From positions 1 through 64,000 of the forward strand of contig NZ_UUPU01000024.1 of assembly GCF_900591205.1 (NCBI RefSeq): DNA of 64,000 nt, given 5' to 3'. Made by a program: the position numbers and the translations under genes. Positions within the stretch are counted from its first letter, which is position 1, and each line of letters begins with the position of its first letter. Origin of the DNA: Pseudomonas viridiflava. Its GTDB lineage: Bacteria; Pseudomonadota; Gammaproteobacteria; Pseudomonadales; Pseudomonadaceae. The notes below the pieces were generated by a model, which was given only the letters and a program-made list of their open reading frames with translations, was not told the origin of the DNA and did no database searches. Positions 24,544 through 33,785 of this stretch are shown piece after piece.

Positions 24544-26145
24544 CTACAGCACGCTGCCCATGGCCTTCATCAACACCAGATCACGCGCATAAATATCCGG
24601 CGCATACACCAGGTCACCCTGGCCATCGACCTGCACCGTCCAATAGCCCAGCAGCACCGGCACCGGGGTGGCCAGCCTGAACTCATGGGTCACGCCGGTG
24701 GCCAGCAGTTCATCGGTGCGGGCGCGCTCGGCCGGACTTACCAGCAAATCGCGTAGCAGCAGCGGCTGCTCAACCCGCACGCACCCCGAGCTGAACGCCC
24801 GTGGTCCCTTGGTAAACAGCGGCTGGCTGGGCGTGTCGTGCAGGTACACCGAGTAGGGGTTGGGAAAGCGCATCACGATTTTGCCCAGCGGGTTGCGCGG
24901 GCCGGCTTCCTGACGCAGCAGGATATTGCCGGGGCGCGCCCAGTCGATCTGTTCGGGCGCCAGCGGGTGGCCTTCGGCATCCAGCACTTGCAGGTTTTGC
25001 TGGCGCAGGTACTCGGGGTTGAGGCGGATGGCCGGCAGTTTGTCCTCGCGCATGATGGTCGGCGGGATGGTCCAGGTGGGGTTGAGGGTCAGCCGGGTGA
25101 TACGTGATTTGAGCAGCGGCGTCTGGCGCTCGGCGCGACCGACCTGCAAGCGGGTTTGCCATACCGCAATGCCGCTCTGGTAGACGCTCAGTTGCGCGGC
25201 GGCGACGTTGACCAGCACGCCTTCGGGCTCCAGGTCCTGGGCCAGCCAGCGGAAGCGTTCGAGGTTGATGCGCAGTTGCTCGCGGCGAATCGCCGGGCTG
25301 ATATTGAGTTCAGTCACCGTGCCGGCGCCGATCACCCCGTCGGACTGCAGCGAATGGCTGAGCTGAAAGGCTTTTACCGCCTTGACCAGCTCGTCCCGGT
25401 ATTGCCGGGTGTTGCCGGTTGGCGCCTTGGCCAGGTAGCCGCCGTGATACAGGCGCTGCGCCAGCTCCGGTACACGCGGGTCTTCCATGCCCGGGCGCAG
25501 CAACGGGCCGGTGGCGACCGGGTCCCAATGCGGCAACGGTTGCTGACGCACGGCGGCATAGGCATTGCGCAAACTGCGGTAAAGATCGGCGTTGGGCCGC
25601 GCCTGGTCAAAAGCCTGGGCCATGTCTTGCAGGCCCACGGCGGCAAAGGCCAGCACCTCGGTATCGGGGTCGTGAGCCGGCGGCTGGGAATGCCACAACG
25701 GCTCGAAACGCGATTGTTGCAGGCGCCCGTAGTGCAGATCCTGCAAGGCTCGCAGGTACGCCTGGCTGCTGGCGATATCGCTGCACAGCACGTTGGCCGT
25801 GGCGTGCGCCGCAGGCAGGCTATAGTGGGTGGGGTCCAGGCCGTCGTCGGCGAGCATCAGCAACTGCGCCTGCAACGCTTGCCGACGCTCATCGCCTGAC
25901 CACAGCGGCGCATCGCCTTGCTGCTGGTAGAAGGCTTGCAGGCGGGATTGGGCGGCGGCGTCTATCTGCGGCGCGAGGCTGGGGCAAACACTCGGCAGTT
26001 GCGCCAGGGCCTGCTGCACCGGGGCCGTGTTGACCAGAATCGGTGGCGCCACGGGCAGCACGGCATCGGGCAGCGCTTCGGCTGTCGCGACCAGTGGTGC
26101 AACGAGCAGGCAAATGCTCAAGTAACATGCGTGTTTTTTGAACAA
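24544..26145 (-). CDS. L,D-transpeptidase, YcbB/LdtD-like
   Basis: 533 aa. A signal peptide is at 1-22. A peptidoglycan-binding domain lies about 210-275 (LRPGMEDPRVPELAQRLYHGG, FQLSHSLQSDGVIG). The YkuD catalytic domain occupies about 300-480, with FSSGCVRVEQP carrying the catalytic Cys of the S-x-G-C-x-R motif. Such enzymes form 3-3 cross-links in peptidoglycan or attach proteins to it in the periplasm. Length and order agree with E. coli YcbB. It is divergent from a second YkuD-type gene 39 bp away, so the two may share regulation. Confidence 0.9.
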   Translation of the reverse strand: MFKKHACYLSICLLVAPLVATAEALPDAVLPVAPPILVNTAPVQQALAQLPSVCPSLAPQIDAAAQSRLQAFYQQQGDAPLWSGDERRQALQAQLLMLADDGLDPTHYSLPAAHATANVLCSDIASSQAYLRALQDLHYGRLQQSRFEPLWHSQPPAHDPDTEVLAFAAVGLQDMAQAFDQARPNADLYRSLRNAYAAVRQQPLPHWDPVATGPLLRPGMEDPRVPELAQRLYHGGYLAKAPTGNTRQYRDELVKAVKAFQLSHSLQSDGVIGAGTVTELNISPAIRREQLRINLERFRWLAQDLEPEGVLVNVAAAQLSVYQSGIAVWQTRLQVGRAERQTPLLKSRITRLTLNPTWTIPPTIMREDKLPAIRLNPEYLRQQNLQVLDAEGHPLAPEQIDWARPGNILLRQEAGPRNPLGKIVMRFPNPYSVYLHDTPSQPLFTKGPRAFSSGCVRVEQPLLLRDLLVSPAERARTDELLATGVTHEFRLATPVPVLLGYWTVQVDGQGDLVYAPDIYARDLVLMKAMGSVL

Positions 26146-26184
26146 TACCTTGGCTCCAATCCACAGTGGGGGGATGTACTGTAG

Positions 26185-26898
26185 ATGCTGACTTTTATGT
26201 GCCGCTTCACCCTGATCACCCTGGGCCTGGCTGTGTTGAGCAATTGTGCGCTCGCCGCCAACGGCAACCCTCCTTCCTTGTATAGCAGCCTGGCGCGCTC
26301 GGCTCCAGAACTCAATCCAACTGTACTTAAAAGCGCCCTGAGCGCGGTGCAGTGCGCGGTCAATAATGGCGAGGAACGCTCAGAGCGCCTGGCCGTTATT
26401 GACTATTCCCAGCCTTCGACCGCTCGTCGGCTGTGGATCTTCGATTTGCGCAAAAAGACCCTGGTGCTGCGTGATCTGGTGGCCCACGGCGCCAACTCCG
26501 GGGAGAACTTCGCCACCCAGTTCTCCAACCTGGAAGGCAGCCACCAATCCAGCCTGGGGCTGTTCCGAACCCAGGAAAGCTACTTGGGCACCCACGGTTA
26601 CTCGCTGCGCATGGACGGCCTGGAGCCGGGTTTCAATGACCAGGCCCGCGACCGTGCGCTGGTGATTCACGCCGCCGACTACGTGAGCCCCTTGTGGAGC
26701 AAGCGCGAAGGCCGGATCGGCCGCAGCCAGGGTTGCCCGGCCGTGCGCCCGCAGGTGGCGCGCCAGGTGGTGGATAAGCTCAAGGACGGCCAGTTCATGT
26801 TTTCGTGGTATCCCGACCAACGCTGGTTGAAGTCCTCGACGTACCTCAATTGCAAACCCCAACAGGTGGCGAGTAGTCGTACAATCCGTGGTGGTTAG
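26185..26898 (+). CDS. Murein L,D-transpeptidase catalytic domain protein (YkuD_2)
   Basis: 237 aa with a signal peptide ending about residue 28 (CALAA). The catalytic motif is SQGCPAVRP, with His in ALVIHAADYVSP, matching the PF13645-type YkuD_2 family. Predicted role: periplasmic cleavage or cross-linking of peptidoglycan stem peptides. The gene is divergent from the YcbB-like gene. Two nearby ATG codons (26185, 26197) are both possible; the first is taken. Confidence 0.85.
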   Translation: MLTFMCRFTLITLGLAVLSNCALAANGNPPSLYSSLARSAPELNPTVLKSALSAVQCAVNNGEERSERLAVIDYSQPSTARRLWIFDLRKKTLVLRDLVAHGANSGENFATQFSNLEGSHQSSLGLFRTQESYLGTHGYSLRMDGLEPGFNDQARDRALVIHAADYVSPLWSKREGRIGRSQGCPAVRPQVARQVVDKLKDGQFMFSWYPDQRWLKSSTYLNCKPQQVASSRTIRGG

Positions 26899-26927
26899 CC
26901 TGCCCCATAGATAAAAGAGAGCGTCGA

Positions 26928-27674
26928 ATGCTTCTACATAAATCAACCTGGATCGAGATCGGGCAATTCCTGGAGCGCAGCCGCACGGTGGTGATCCCCA
27001 TCGGCTCCAACGAACAGCACGGCCCTACCGGCCTGCTGGGCACAGACTGGATGTGCCCGGAGATCATCGCCCACGAGGCGCAGAAAAACGCCGACATTCT
27101 GATCGGCCCTACCTTCAATATCGGCATGGCCCAGCATCACCTGGGTTTTCCCGGGACTATTTCCCTGCGCCCCTCCACCTTTATTGCCGCAATCGGCGAC
27201 TGGGTGCGTTCGCTGGCCGGGCATGGTTTCGAGAAGATCCTGTTTTTGAATGGTCACGGCGGCAATATCGCCACGATTGAAGCGGCGTTTTCCGAACTGT
27301 ATGCCGAGGCCAGCTTCGGCCGTCGCCCCGCAGGGTTTGCGCTGAAACTGGTGAACTGGTGGGACCTGGAAGGCGTCAACGAGCTGGCGCACCGCCAATT
27401 CCCGGTGGGCCATGGCAGCCATGCCACGCCGTCGGAGATTGCGGTGACGCAATGGGCCTACCCGGATTCGATCAAGTCCGCCGATTACTCGCCGCAGATC
27501 GCCAATACCGGGCCGATCCGCGAAGCGCTGGATTTTCGCGCACGCTTCCCCGACGGGCGCATGGGCTCTGACCCCGCGCTGGCGACCGTGGAAAAAGGTG
27601 GGGAGTTGGTGGCGTTGGCGGCGCAGGGGCTGATAAAAACCGTCGACACATTCAGCAGCGAAGCCAAGCCTTAA
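26928..27674 (+). CDS. Creatininase-family amidohydrolase
   Basis: 248 aa. Metal-binding motifs of the creatininase family are visible: GSNEQHGP (Glu-Gln-His) near residue 28, GTDWMCPE with Asp, and FLNGHGGN with His. Family members hydrolyse cyclic amides (creatinine) or formamides (the FAPy deformylase ArfB, MftE). No creatine-utilisation gene is near, so the substrate is unknown. An AGAGA-type RBS precedes ATG 26928. The gene stands alone between a transpeptidase gene and a repeat. Confidence 0.85.
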   Translation: MLLHKSTWIEIGQFLERSRTVVIPIGSNEQHGPTGLLGTDWMCPEIIAHEAQKNADILIGPTFNIGMAQHHLGFPGTISLRPSTFIAAIGDWVRSLAGHGFEKILFLNGHGGNIATIEAAFSELYAEASFGRRPAGFALKLVNWWDLEGVNELAHRQFPVGHGSHATPSEIAVTQWAYPDSIKSADYSPQIANTGPIREALDFRARFPDGRMGSDPALATVEKGGELVALAAQGLIKTVDTFSSEAKP

Positions 27675-27695
27675 GCCGTTCGCAGGTTAAACAAG

Positions 27696-27780
27696 TGGGC
27701 GCGGGCTTGCTCGCGAATGAGGCATGTCAGTCACTGAACCTTTTGACTGAACCACCGGCTTCGCGAGCAACCCCGCACAC
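27696..27780. repeat. REP-like inverted repeat (GCGGGCTTGCTCGCGAA type)
   Basis: GTGGGCGCGGGCTTGCTCG at the left and a matching CGCGAGCAACCCCGC at the right form a long imperfect hairpin between two convergent genes. The right arm has one arm-shortening deletion. Confidence 0.7.
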
Positions 27781-27795
27781 ACATTGGGCAATGCG

Positions 27796-28128
27796 TTATC
27801 GGCATTCCTGCGCCGCCAGCTCCAGCCGCGACGGCGTAAGCGCCGACGCCAGCGGCTTGCGCTCATACAAGAACACCTTGCCGCCGTCCTGGGACTTGTA
27901 AGCTTCCAGCACGTCATCGGCGGCAATCTTGCTGGTCAACACCACTTTGGCGTGACGCGAGTTCTGGGTCACGGTCGAGGTGATCCCGTGCTTCTCAAGC
28001 TTGGGCAACACGCATTGCACGTAAGCTTCGGGGCTCTTGCTGGTTTGCAGGGTCAGGGTCGGCGCGTTAGGCGCCGAGACACAACCGGCCAATAAGAATG
28101 CCGCGACCGGTACGAAAAAAGAGCGCAT
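27796..28128 (-). CDS. Small hypothetical lipoprotein
   Basis: 110 aa from ATG 28128, preceded by AGGAA 8 bases upstream; the longer frame to 28161 lacks this. Signal MRSFFVPVAAFLLAGC has lipobox LLAGC with Cys16. The mature part contains VTQNSRHAKVVLTSKIAADDVLEAYKS and a Cys near each end, with no recognised domain. It is on the same strand as, and 34 bp from, the next periplasmic protein gene, so the two probably form an envelope operon. Confidence 0.7.
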   Translation of the reverse strand: MRSFFVPVAAFLLAGCVSAPNAPTLTLQTSKSPEAYVQCVLPKLEKHGITSTVTQNSRHAKVVLTSKIAADDVLEAYKSQDGGKVFLYERKPLASALTPSRLELAAQECR

Positions 28129-28162
28129 GAAAAATTCCTGAATATAAAAATAAAAGTTCATA

Positions 28163-28807
28163 TCAACTGGCGCGAATCAGCGCTTTAAGCGACGCATCAA
28201 ACTGTTTCAAGGCATCCAACTGCACATCCCGCTGCTGCTCGATCTGCGCGGCAATCTGCGTCGCGGCCTTGTCACGCACCCACACCGACGGCACCTGTTT
28301 GTGCACCGAGCCCTCGGCCTTGGCGATATATTGCAGGTTCGCGTCATAAAACCGCGCAATAAAACGCGCCTCGACCTGATCGTTACGCTGGGTCAACAGT
28401 TGGTTATGGGTGTCGAGCATCACCACCACGTCGGGGTGTGCCTGCACCAGGGCATCCAGGTTGTCGTAGACAGTCACCGACAGGAAGGTGCCTTGCAGCG
28501 AACTCATCAACCAGTCAATCGCCAGCTCCGGGTCGGAGCTGTTGATGAACGCCTGGCGGATACGCCCATCGAGGGCATCCTTGGCGCCATTCAAGGCCAT
28601 GTCGTGGTAGCGTTCAAGGTAGCTGAGGTTGTCGCGGGTGTTGTCGCTCAGCAACACACCCACCGACTGCGCATGCTGGAGGGAGTCTACGCTACCGGCG
28701 ATGGGTAGCAAATGGCCTGCATGCAGTTCATCGGCGATTGCCGCGTTGTTCACGACCACCGTGCCCAGCATCAAAGCCATCAAAGCCAATTGAATAAACG
28801 TCCTCAT
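28163..28807 (-). CDS. Hypothetical exported protein
   Basis: 214 aa from ATG 28807 with AAGGAAA seven bases before it; the open frame continues to 29086 but is non-coding there. A signal peptide is at about 1-25 (NNAAIADE). The rest is soluble and helical, with the repeated style VVVMLDTHNQLLTQRNDQVEARFIARFYD and several Gln-rich helices. No domain is recognised. It probably is co-transcribed with the lipoprotein gene that follows. Confidence 0.7.
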   Translation of the reverse strand: MRTFIQLALMALMLGTVVVNNAAIADELHAGHLLPIAGSVDSLQHAQSVGVLLSDNTRDNLSYLERYHDMALNGAKDALDGRIRQAFINSSDPELAIDWLMSSLQGTFLSVTVYDNLDALVQAHPDVVVMLDTHNQLLTQRNDQVEARFIARFYDANLQYIAKAEGSVHKQVPSVWVRDKAATQIAAQIEQQRDVQLDALKQFDASLKALIRAS

Positions 28808-28936
28808 CGCGCATTTCCTTGAACAGCGTCTCGATGGGGCGATTTTGCGCTTTTGCGCTAAAAACAGAACTTGCGTTACGTGATGGTGACTATTATCTGA
28901 ACCAATAGTGTCGACATAAAACTTATAAGGACCGCC

Positions 28937-29200
28937 ATGAAGCCCCACCAGAAAACCTTCGACCGCATCCGCGAAGCCGTCCTTGCGGAGTTTCGCGAAC
29001 GGGTCGCCGATTACCTGACCGAGTATGAACAGGTGCTGCAGAACGACACGGCCGATACCGAACAGGTATACGCCAGCGCCCAGCAATTACGCGGTTACCT
29101 GCGCGGCTTGAACACCACGCGAGTGCTGGGCATGGCCGACTGGGAAGACCTCGACCGGCGCGTGGAACAGGCGTGGCTACGGGCGGTGGAAGCCGAATAA
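28937..29200 (+). CDS. Small hypothetical cytoplasmic protein
   Basis: 87 aa, strongly charged and predicted all-helical (ADYLTEYEQVLQN, EQVYASAQQLRGYL). AAGGA lies six bases before the ATG. It overlaps the end of the convergent amidohydrolase gene by 24 bp. The RBS and compact charge pattern support a real gene; function unknown. Confidence 0.65.
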   Translation: MKPHQKTFDRIREAVLAEFRERVADYLTEYEQVLQNDTADTEQVYASAQQLRGYLRGLNTTRVLGMADWEDLDRRVEQAWLRAVEAE

Positions 29201-30016
29201 GCGGCTGGGCGTGTCGATCAGCAATGCCTGCTCAACCTGCGCCGAACAGCCCAACGCCTGGCGCTGTTGCACCACATCGGCATAGCCAATGCACGCTTCA
29301 TGCTGGGTATGCGGCCAGTCACTGCCCCACACCAGGCGGCGCAGGCCGAAGCTCTGCTGCAGCAAGGGCATGGCCTGACGAGCAAACGCCAGGTTCTGCG
29401 CCGGGCTGCCGGCCAACCGGTAGATGCCCGAGACTTTCAGCCACAGGTGGCCGCTGAGCCCCAACTCCAGCAACTCGGTAAAGCTGGGCTGTTCAACGCC
29501 CAACCGTGCATCGGGGCGCCCGAAGTGATCAATCACCAGCTTGACCCCAAACGGTATCAGCTGGCGCACCAACTGCGGCAAGTCGCTCACCTCGCGATGC
29601 AGCTCCACGTGCCAGCCCAGCTCGGCGATCTGTGCAAAGAACGCCTTCCAGCCATGCTCGGCAAAATCCGGCAGCGCCCGGCCCACCAGGTTCAGGCGCA
29701 CGCCCACCACACCTGAGCAGGCCATGGCCTGCAAGGTATCGCGAGGGGTATCACGCTCAACCACCACCACGCCACGCAACTGCCCGGGCGCCTGCTGCAA
29801 GGCGGCCAGCAGGTAGCGGTTATCGGTGCCCAGGAAGCTGGGTTGTACCAGCACGCCATGGCTCAAGCCATTGGCGTGCAGGTGCTTGAGGTAGTCCGCC
29901 AGCGTGGCGTCGTACCCGGGGGTGTAGCGGCGTTCACCGGCCAGGGTCAGCGCCTGGCTGAACACATGGGCGTGGGCGTCGATGCCGGTGATGGGGGTCG
30001 AGCAGTTATCAAGCAT
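29177..30016 (-). CDS. Amidohydrolase_2-family lactonase/hydrolase
   Basis: 279 aa TIM-barrel metal hydrolase of the PF04909 type. Visible motifs are DAHAHVF (residues 13-19), VIDHFGRPD (His and Asp near 160) and VWGSDWPHTQ (metal-binding Asp, about 235). Relatives include 2-pyrone-4,6-dicarboxylate lactonase and 4-sulfomuconolactone hydrolase. It is the last gene of a GntR-MFS-amidohydrolase unit, so it probably hydrolyses a lactone or amide of the compound imported by the MFS protein. Substrate unknown. Confidence 0.85.
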   Translation of the reverse strand: MLDNCSTPITGIDAHAHVFSQALTLAGERRYTPGYDATLADYLKHLHANGLSHGVLVQPSFLGTDNRYLLAALQQAPGQLRGVVVVERDTPRDTLQAMACSGVVGVRLNLVGRALPDFAEHGWKAFFAQIAELGWHVELHREVSDLPQLVRQLIPFGVKLVIDHFGRPDARLGVEQPSFTELLELGLSGHLWLKVSGIYRLAGSPAQNLAFARQAMPLLQQSFGLRRLVWGSDWPHTQHEACIGYADVVQQRQALGCSAQVEQALLIDTPSRLFGFHRP

Positions 30017-30045
30017 GGAGGTCGTCTTTCATCAGTAAAGGGGTA

Positions 30046-31326
30046 TCAAGCCTGTACGCGGCGATCGGCCGGAAGGCTGTCGGTGGGCGTCGCTTCCAGC
30101 ACGCGGCCACGGGTTTCCGGCAGGCACAACGCCGCCAGCACAGCGACGCCGTAGGCGATCCCGGCATCAATGCCGATGGCCGAACCCAGGGACATCGAGT
30201 CGCTCATATGCCCCACCAAAAATGGAAACACCGCCGACAGCACGCGCCCGAAGTTGTAGCAAAACCCCACACCGGCCCCGCGCACATCCACCGGGTACAG
30301 CTCATTGAACAGCGCCCCCAGGCTGGCCGGGATACCGGCGGCAAAGAAGCCCAGTGGGAAGCCAAGGAACAGCATCTGCGTGTTGCTCAGCGGCAGGAAC
30401 ACATACGCCTGCACGGTGATCACACAGCACAGTGCAAACACCACAATATTCTTGCGCCGGCCGATACGGTCGATCAGCAGACCACTGACGATGCAACCGC
30501 ACCAGAAGGCAAAAATGATCACCGCCAGGTAGCCGCCGGAGTTGAGCACCGACAGGTTACGCTCGGTTTTGAGAAAGGTCGGCAACCAGGTCATCACCGC
30601 GTGGTAACCCCCGTGAGCCCCCAGGCCCAGCAAGCCGCCGAACAGCGTGACGCGAATCAACTCGGGGCGAAAGATACCGGCCAGGGATTTGAAGAAGCTC
30701 TGCGGGATCGCTTGTTCCTTTTGCAGGCGCTGGAAACTGTCGGGTTCTTCGACATTGCGCCGCACCCAAATGATCAGGAACGACGGCAGCAGCCCCACCA
30801 CGAACATCACACGCCAGGCCATATCCTGCGGCACAAACGAGTAGATCAGCGCAAATACTCCGACCGCCACGCCCCAGCCCACCGCCCAGGCACTTTGCAC
30901 AGTGCCCATGACTTTGCCGCGGTACTTGGGGTTGATGGTCTCGGCCATCAATACCGCGCCCGCCGCCCATTCACCGCCGATGCCAAAGCCCTGCAACGCC
31001 TTGACGATCAACAGCTGGTGGAAGCCGGTGACAAAGGCCGACAAAAAGGTGAAGAACGAAAACCACAGGATCATCCACTGCAAGGTGCGCACCCGGCCAT
31101 AGCGGTCGGACAAGGTGCCGCCGACCCAACCGCCGATGGCCGAAGTGACCAGCGTGACACCGCTGATCAACCCGGCGTCGCCCTTGCTCAAGGCGAACGC
31201 GGCGATCAGTGCCGGAATCGCCAGGCCGAACATCTGCACTTCCAGTGCGTCGAGGGACCACCCGCCGAAGCAGGCCCAAAACGTTTTGCGCTCCCGAGGA
31301 GTGACTTGGCGATACCAGCTGAACAT
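30046..31326 (-). CDS. MFS transporter, aromatic/organic-acid:H+ symporter type
   Basis: 426 aa with 12 predicted membrane helices. The family signature between helices 2 and 3 is visible (GGTLSDRYGRVRTL), and PKYRGKVMG sits in the helix 4-5 loop. GWSLDALEVQMFGLAIPAL at the first helix is typical of the sialate/AAHS branch (Asp in TM1). AAGGATAAG precedes the ATG. It is located between a GntR regulator and an amidohydrolase gene on the same strand, 30 bp before the latter. Likely an uptake system for a carboxylate whose identity cannot be read from sequence. Confidence 0.88.
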   Translation of the reverse strand: MFSWYRQVTPRERKTFWACFGGWSLDALEVQMFGLAIPALIAAFALSKGDAGLISGVTLVTSAIGGWVGGTLSDRYGRVRTLQWMILWFSFFTFLSAFVTGFHQLLIVKALQGFGIGGEWAAGAVLMAETINPKYRGKVMGTVQSAWAVGWGVAVGVFALIYSFVPQDMAWRVMFVVGLLPSFLIIWVRRNVEEPDSFQRLQKEQAIPQSFFKSLAGIFRPELIRVTLFGGLLGLGAHGGYHAVMTWLPTFLKTERNLSVLNSGGYLAVIIFAFWCGCIVSGLLIDRIGRRKNIVVFALCCVITVQAYVFLPLSNTQMLFLGFPLGFFAAGIPASLGALFNELYPVDVRGAGVGFCYNFGRVLSAVFPFLVGHMSDSMSLGSAIGIDAGIAYGVAVLAALCLPETRGRVLEATPTDSLPADRRVQA

Positions 31327-31425
31327 GATTCTTATCCTTATAGGTCAAACGCAAGGCAGCCGAGAGCGAACTGCGCCGCTGCAGGGCCAGTGTTGGCAAA
31401 CTGTTGCTGGTGCTGCGAACAGGGC

Positions 31426-32157
31426 TTAGCGGATATCCACGCGGTAGCGGAAGTGCTCGGCATGCCCACGCGAGCGTCGCCACTCCAAGGGTTGCCCGGC
31501 GTAATCGCGCGCCAGGCGTTCGATCACCACCACCGGGCTATTGACCGGCACCTGCAACAGGCGCGCATACACCTCGTTGACCGATTCGGCGGTGAGGGTT
31601 TCCTCGGCCGAGGCCACGACCTGGCCGCAGACACGCTCATACACCGGGTAGAGCAACGGGCCCTGCGCCGACAAGTCGATGTCGAGCAACGCCTGGAAGC
31701 GCGTGCGTGGCAGCCAGATTTCTTCAGCCAACAGTGGCTGCACCTCGAGCAGACGCGTACGCACGATGCGAATCACCTGAGCCTCGGGCGCAAGCCCCAA
31801 CGCTTCGCTGACCGCCGAGGGCGCCGCCACGGATTCGACCGTGAGGATGCGGCTCTGCGGCACCAGGCGCTCGCCCGAAGGACCTTGAAAGCGGAAAAAT
31901 CGAAACAGCGAGGACTGAAATTGCGGGCGACGCACGAACGTGCCACGCCCCTGCTGGCGCTCCAGAATGCCTTCGCTCACCAGCGCATCCACGGCCTTGC
32001 GCACCGTGCCGGTAGACAGCTCGTATTCGGCGGACAACACCGCTTCGGTGGGAATGGCTTCGCCGGGACGCCAGCGATTGTTGGCGATCTGTTCGACCAG
32101 ATGGTCGCGCAGGCGTTGATAAAGCGGCAGGCGGGCATCACTGGAGAGCGTATTCAT
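31426..32157 (-). CDS. GntR/HutC-family transcriptional regulator
   Basis: 243 aa. The N-terminal winged helix (about 8-75) includes LYQRLRDHLVEQIANNRW and STGTVRKAVDALVSEGILERQQGRGTFV; the UTRA effector domain fills 95-235. ATG 32157 is preferred to GTG 32166 because family members begin a few residues before the helix. It is likely the repressor of itself and of the MFS/amidohydrolase genes downstream. A perfect 12 bp palindrome (32183-32194) lies 26 bp upstream. Confidence 0.88.
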   Translation of the reverse strand: MNTLSSDARLPLYQRLRDHLVEQIANNRWRPGEAIPTEAVLSAEYELSTGTVRKAVDALVSEGILERQQGRGTFVRRPQFQSSLFRFFRFQGPSGERLVPQSRILTVESVAAPSAVSEALGLAPEAQVIRIVRTRLLEVQPLLAEEIWLPRTRFQALLDIDLSAQGPLLYPVYERVCGQVVASAEETLTAESVNEVYARLLQVPVNSPVVVIERLARDYAGQPLEWRRSRGHAEHFRYRVDIR

Positions 32158-32182
32158 GGGCCACATTCACTTTGTTATTTAG

Positions 32183-32194
32183 TCATATATATGA
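32183..32194. promoter_or_regulatory. Palindrome, candidate GntR operator
   Basis: TCATATATATGA is a perfect 12 bp palindrome 26 bp before the GntR start codon, where autoregulatory operators usually sit. AT-rich promoter sequence can form such palindromes by chance, so the call is tentative. Confidence 0.35.
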
Positions 32195-32268
32195 ATATGG
32201 CGAGAGTATTTGCCCGCAAGGTGGCGCGTGTCAAGCGCGCCACCCTATGCGGATGATGAGCGGAGGGG

Positions 32269-32901
32269 TTACAGCGCTGGGCGTTGCAGGTTGACCCACG
32301 CCTGAACGGACGGCCGGGCCCACTGGCGCTGCGCGTATTCCACCAGTTCGGCGGGTACGGGGTCGCCATTGAGGATCAGGCGATTGAGCATCAGCGCCAG
32401 GTCCACATCGGCAATCGACCACGCGCCGAACAGGTGCTCAGGGTTACCTGCCAGCAGCGCCTGCGCCGCACTGATCAACTTGCTCGCCGCCGCCTCGGCC
32501 GCAGCCGACAACGCCGGCATTTTCTGCCCGTAGAACACCACCAACGTCGAACGCTCCTGGCGGATCGGCAGCAGGTCACTGCGCAACCACGCCTGCACTT
32601 GCCGCGCCCTCGCCCGCAGCTTCGGGTCGGCCGGGTACACCGGTGTCTCGGGGTAGACCTGTTCCAGGTACTCGGTGATTGCCGAGGATTCGGACAGCGC
32701 AAAGTCGCCGTCGACCAAGGTGGGGACACGCTGGGTCAGGGACAGTTGGACGAAATCCTGCGCATGCTGTTGCGCGGCCTCCAGGTCCAGGGTGAGCGTG
32801 TCGAAGGCCAGGCCCTTTTCCAGCAGGGTGACAAACACCGACATCGCGTATGGGCTGGTGTAAACCGAATCAACATAAAGGCGCAACGGGGGCTGGTGCA
32901 T
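32269..32901 (-). CDS. Glutathione S-transferase (YfcF-like)
   Basis: 210 aa from ATG 32901; the longer frame to 33129 has no family resemblance. The thioredoxin-like N-terminal domain holds LYVDSVYTSPYAMSVF and the cis-Pro/SNAIL-type motif TQRVPTLVDGDFALSESSAI. The helical C-terminal domain includes SIADVDLALMLNRLI. The S-P-Y motif where a catalytic Ser/Cys would sit is like YfcF, which reduces disulfides or organic peroxides. Cytoplasmic; specific substrate unknown. Confidence 0.87.
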   Translation of the reverse strand: MHQPPLRLYVDSVYTSPYAMSVFVTLLEKGLAFDTLTLDLEAAQQHAQDFVQLSLTQRVPTLVDGDFALSESSAITEYLEQVYPETPVYPADPKLRARARQVQAWLRSDLLPIRQERSTLVVFYGQKMPALSAAAEAAASKLISAAQALLAGNPEHLFGAWSIADVDLALMLNRLILNGDPVPAELVEYAQRQWARPSVQAWVNLQRPAL

Positions 32902-33079
32902 GGCAAGGCTCCTTGGGTGAAAGCCCACGCTACGAGATGTGCGGCCGGAATGACAATGCGCTGTTTTTATAGGGGCATTCCTCGCGGGAATAGCGGTGCG
33001 CAATTGTGAGAGGAAAGCCTGCCAAGGTAAACTCGCCAGCCCTGCGCGCACCTGCGTAGCGTTGAAAAGGATCTTCGTC

Positions 33080-33775
33080 TTGCGCTTGCCCTTCGCCGTA
33101 TTTCTATGGTTCTTCAGTGTTCCGTACATGGCACTTGCCAGCGACCTCCCTGCTCTGCCGGGTGAGGCGCAGTATCAGCAAGCCGCCACGCTCTTGAAGC
33201 AAAGCGACGTCGAATACGCAGACCTGATGCGCGCGCTGCTGGCCAAGAAAACCCCGGCCGATATGGAGGCGAAGAAAGCCAACCTGGCGCGCATCCAACA
33301 TTTTTTGGACGAATCGGCGCAGGCCGGGCACCCCGTGGCCGAGTATCGCCTGATGCTGCTTTATCAGGTCTATCTGGTTCCCGGCCAGGAACAGGTGATG
33401 TGCCAATTGGCAATCTCTAGCCTGGAGCATGGCTTTGCGCCTGCAGCGCTGTATGTGGACAACACCTGCCTGGACTACGTGCTGAGCCCCAAGTACATAC
33501 CGGCGCTGCAAAACGCCCTGAGCAAAATGGACGAGTTTGCACGCTACTACCCACAGCCTGCCGTGTGGTTGACCTGCGGCGCGCCGCCCACGGGGGTCGA
33601 GTTGCAATCAGGCAGCGAAAACGACTACCTCGCCGAACTCTATAAAGTGCTCGCCACCCGCACCAATCGCCGAACCGCCCCGGCGGTGCGCAATGAATAC
33701 TTCAAGCAAGCCCTGGCAACCAACGGCTGCCCCTACGCACGCAAACGCCTGGAAATCGACCCGCACGCGCAGTAG
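33080..33775 (+). CDS. Hypothetical exported protein with TTG start
   Basis: 231 aa if started at TTG 33080, which has AAAAGGA eight bases upstream and yields a clean signal peptide (MRLPFAVFLWFFSVPYMALA-S). Earlier in-frame starts (GTG 32996, TTG 33062) have no RBS. The mature part has four Cys residues and the segment GHPVAEYRLMLLYQVYLVPGQEQVM, somewhat like Sel1 helical repeats, but no domain is certain. Divergent from the GST gene. Confidence 0.7.
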   Translation: MRLPFAVFLWFFSVPYMALASDLPALPGEAQYQQAATLLKQSDVEYADLMRALLAKKTPADMEAKKANLARIQHFLDESAQAGHPVAEYRLMLLYQVYLVPGQEQVMCQLAISSLEHGFAPAALYVDNTCLDYVLSPKYIPALQNALSKMDEFARYYPQPAVWLTCGAPPTGVELQSGSENDYLAELYKVLATRTNRRTAPAVRNEYFKQALATNGCPYARKRLEIDPHAQ

Positions 33776-33785
33776 TGCCAAGGCG

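Noticed and set aside
30208..32256. Open frame of 682 codons on the plus strand
   Set aside because: It is antisense to the MFS and GntR genes and is His/Gln/Arg-rich without domains.
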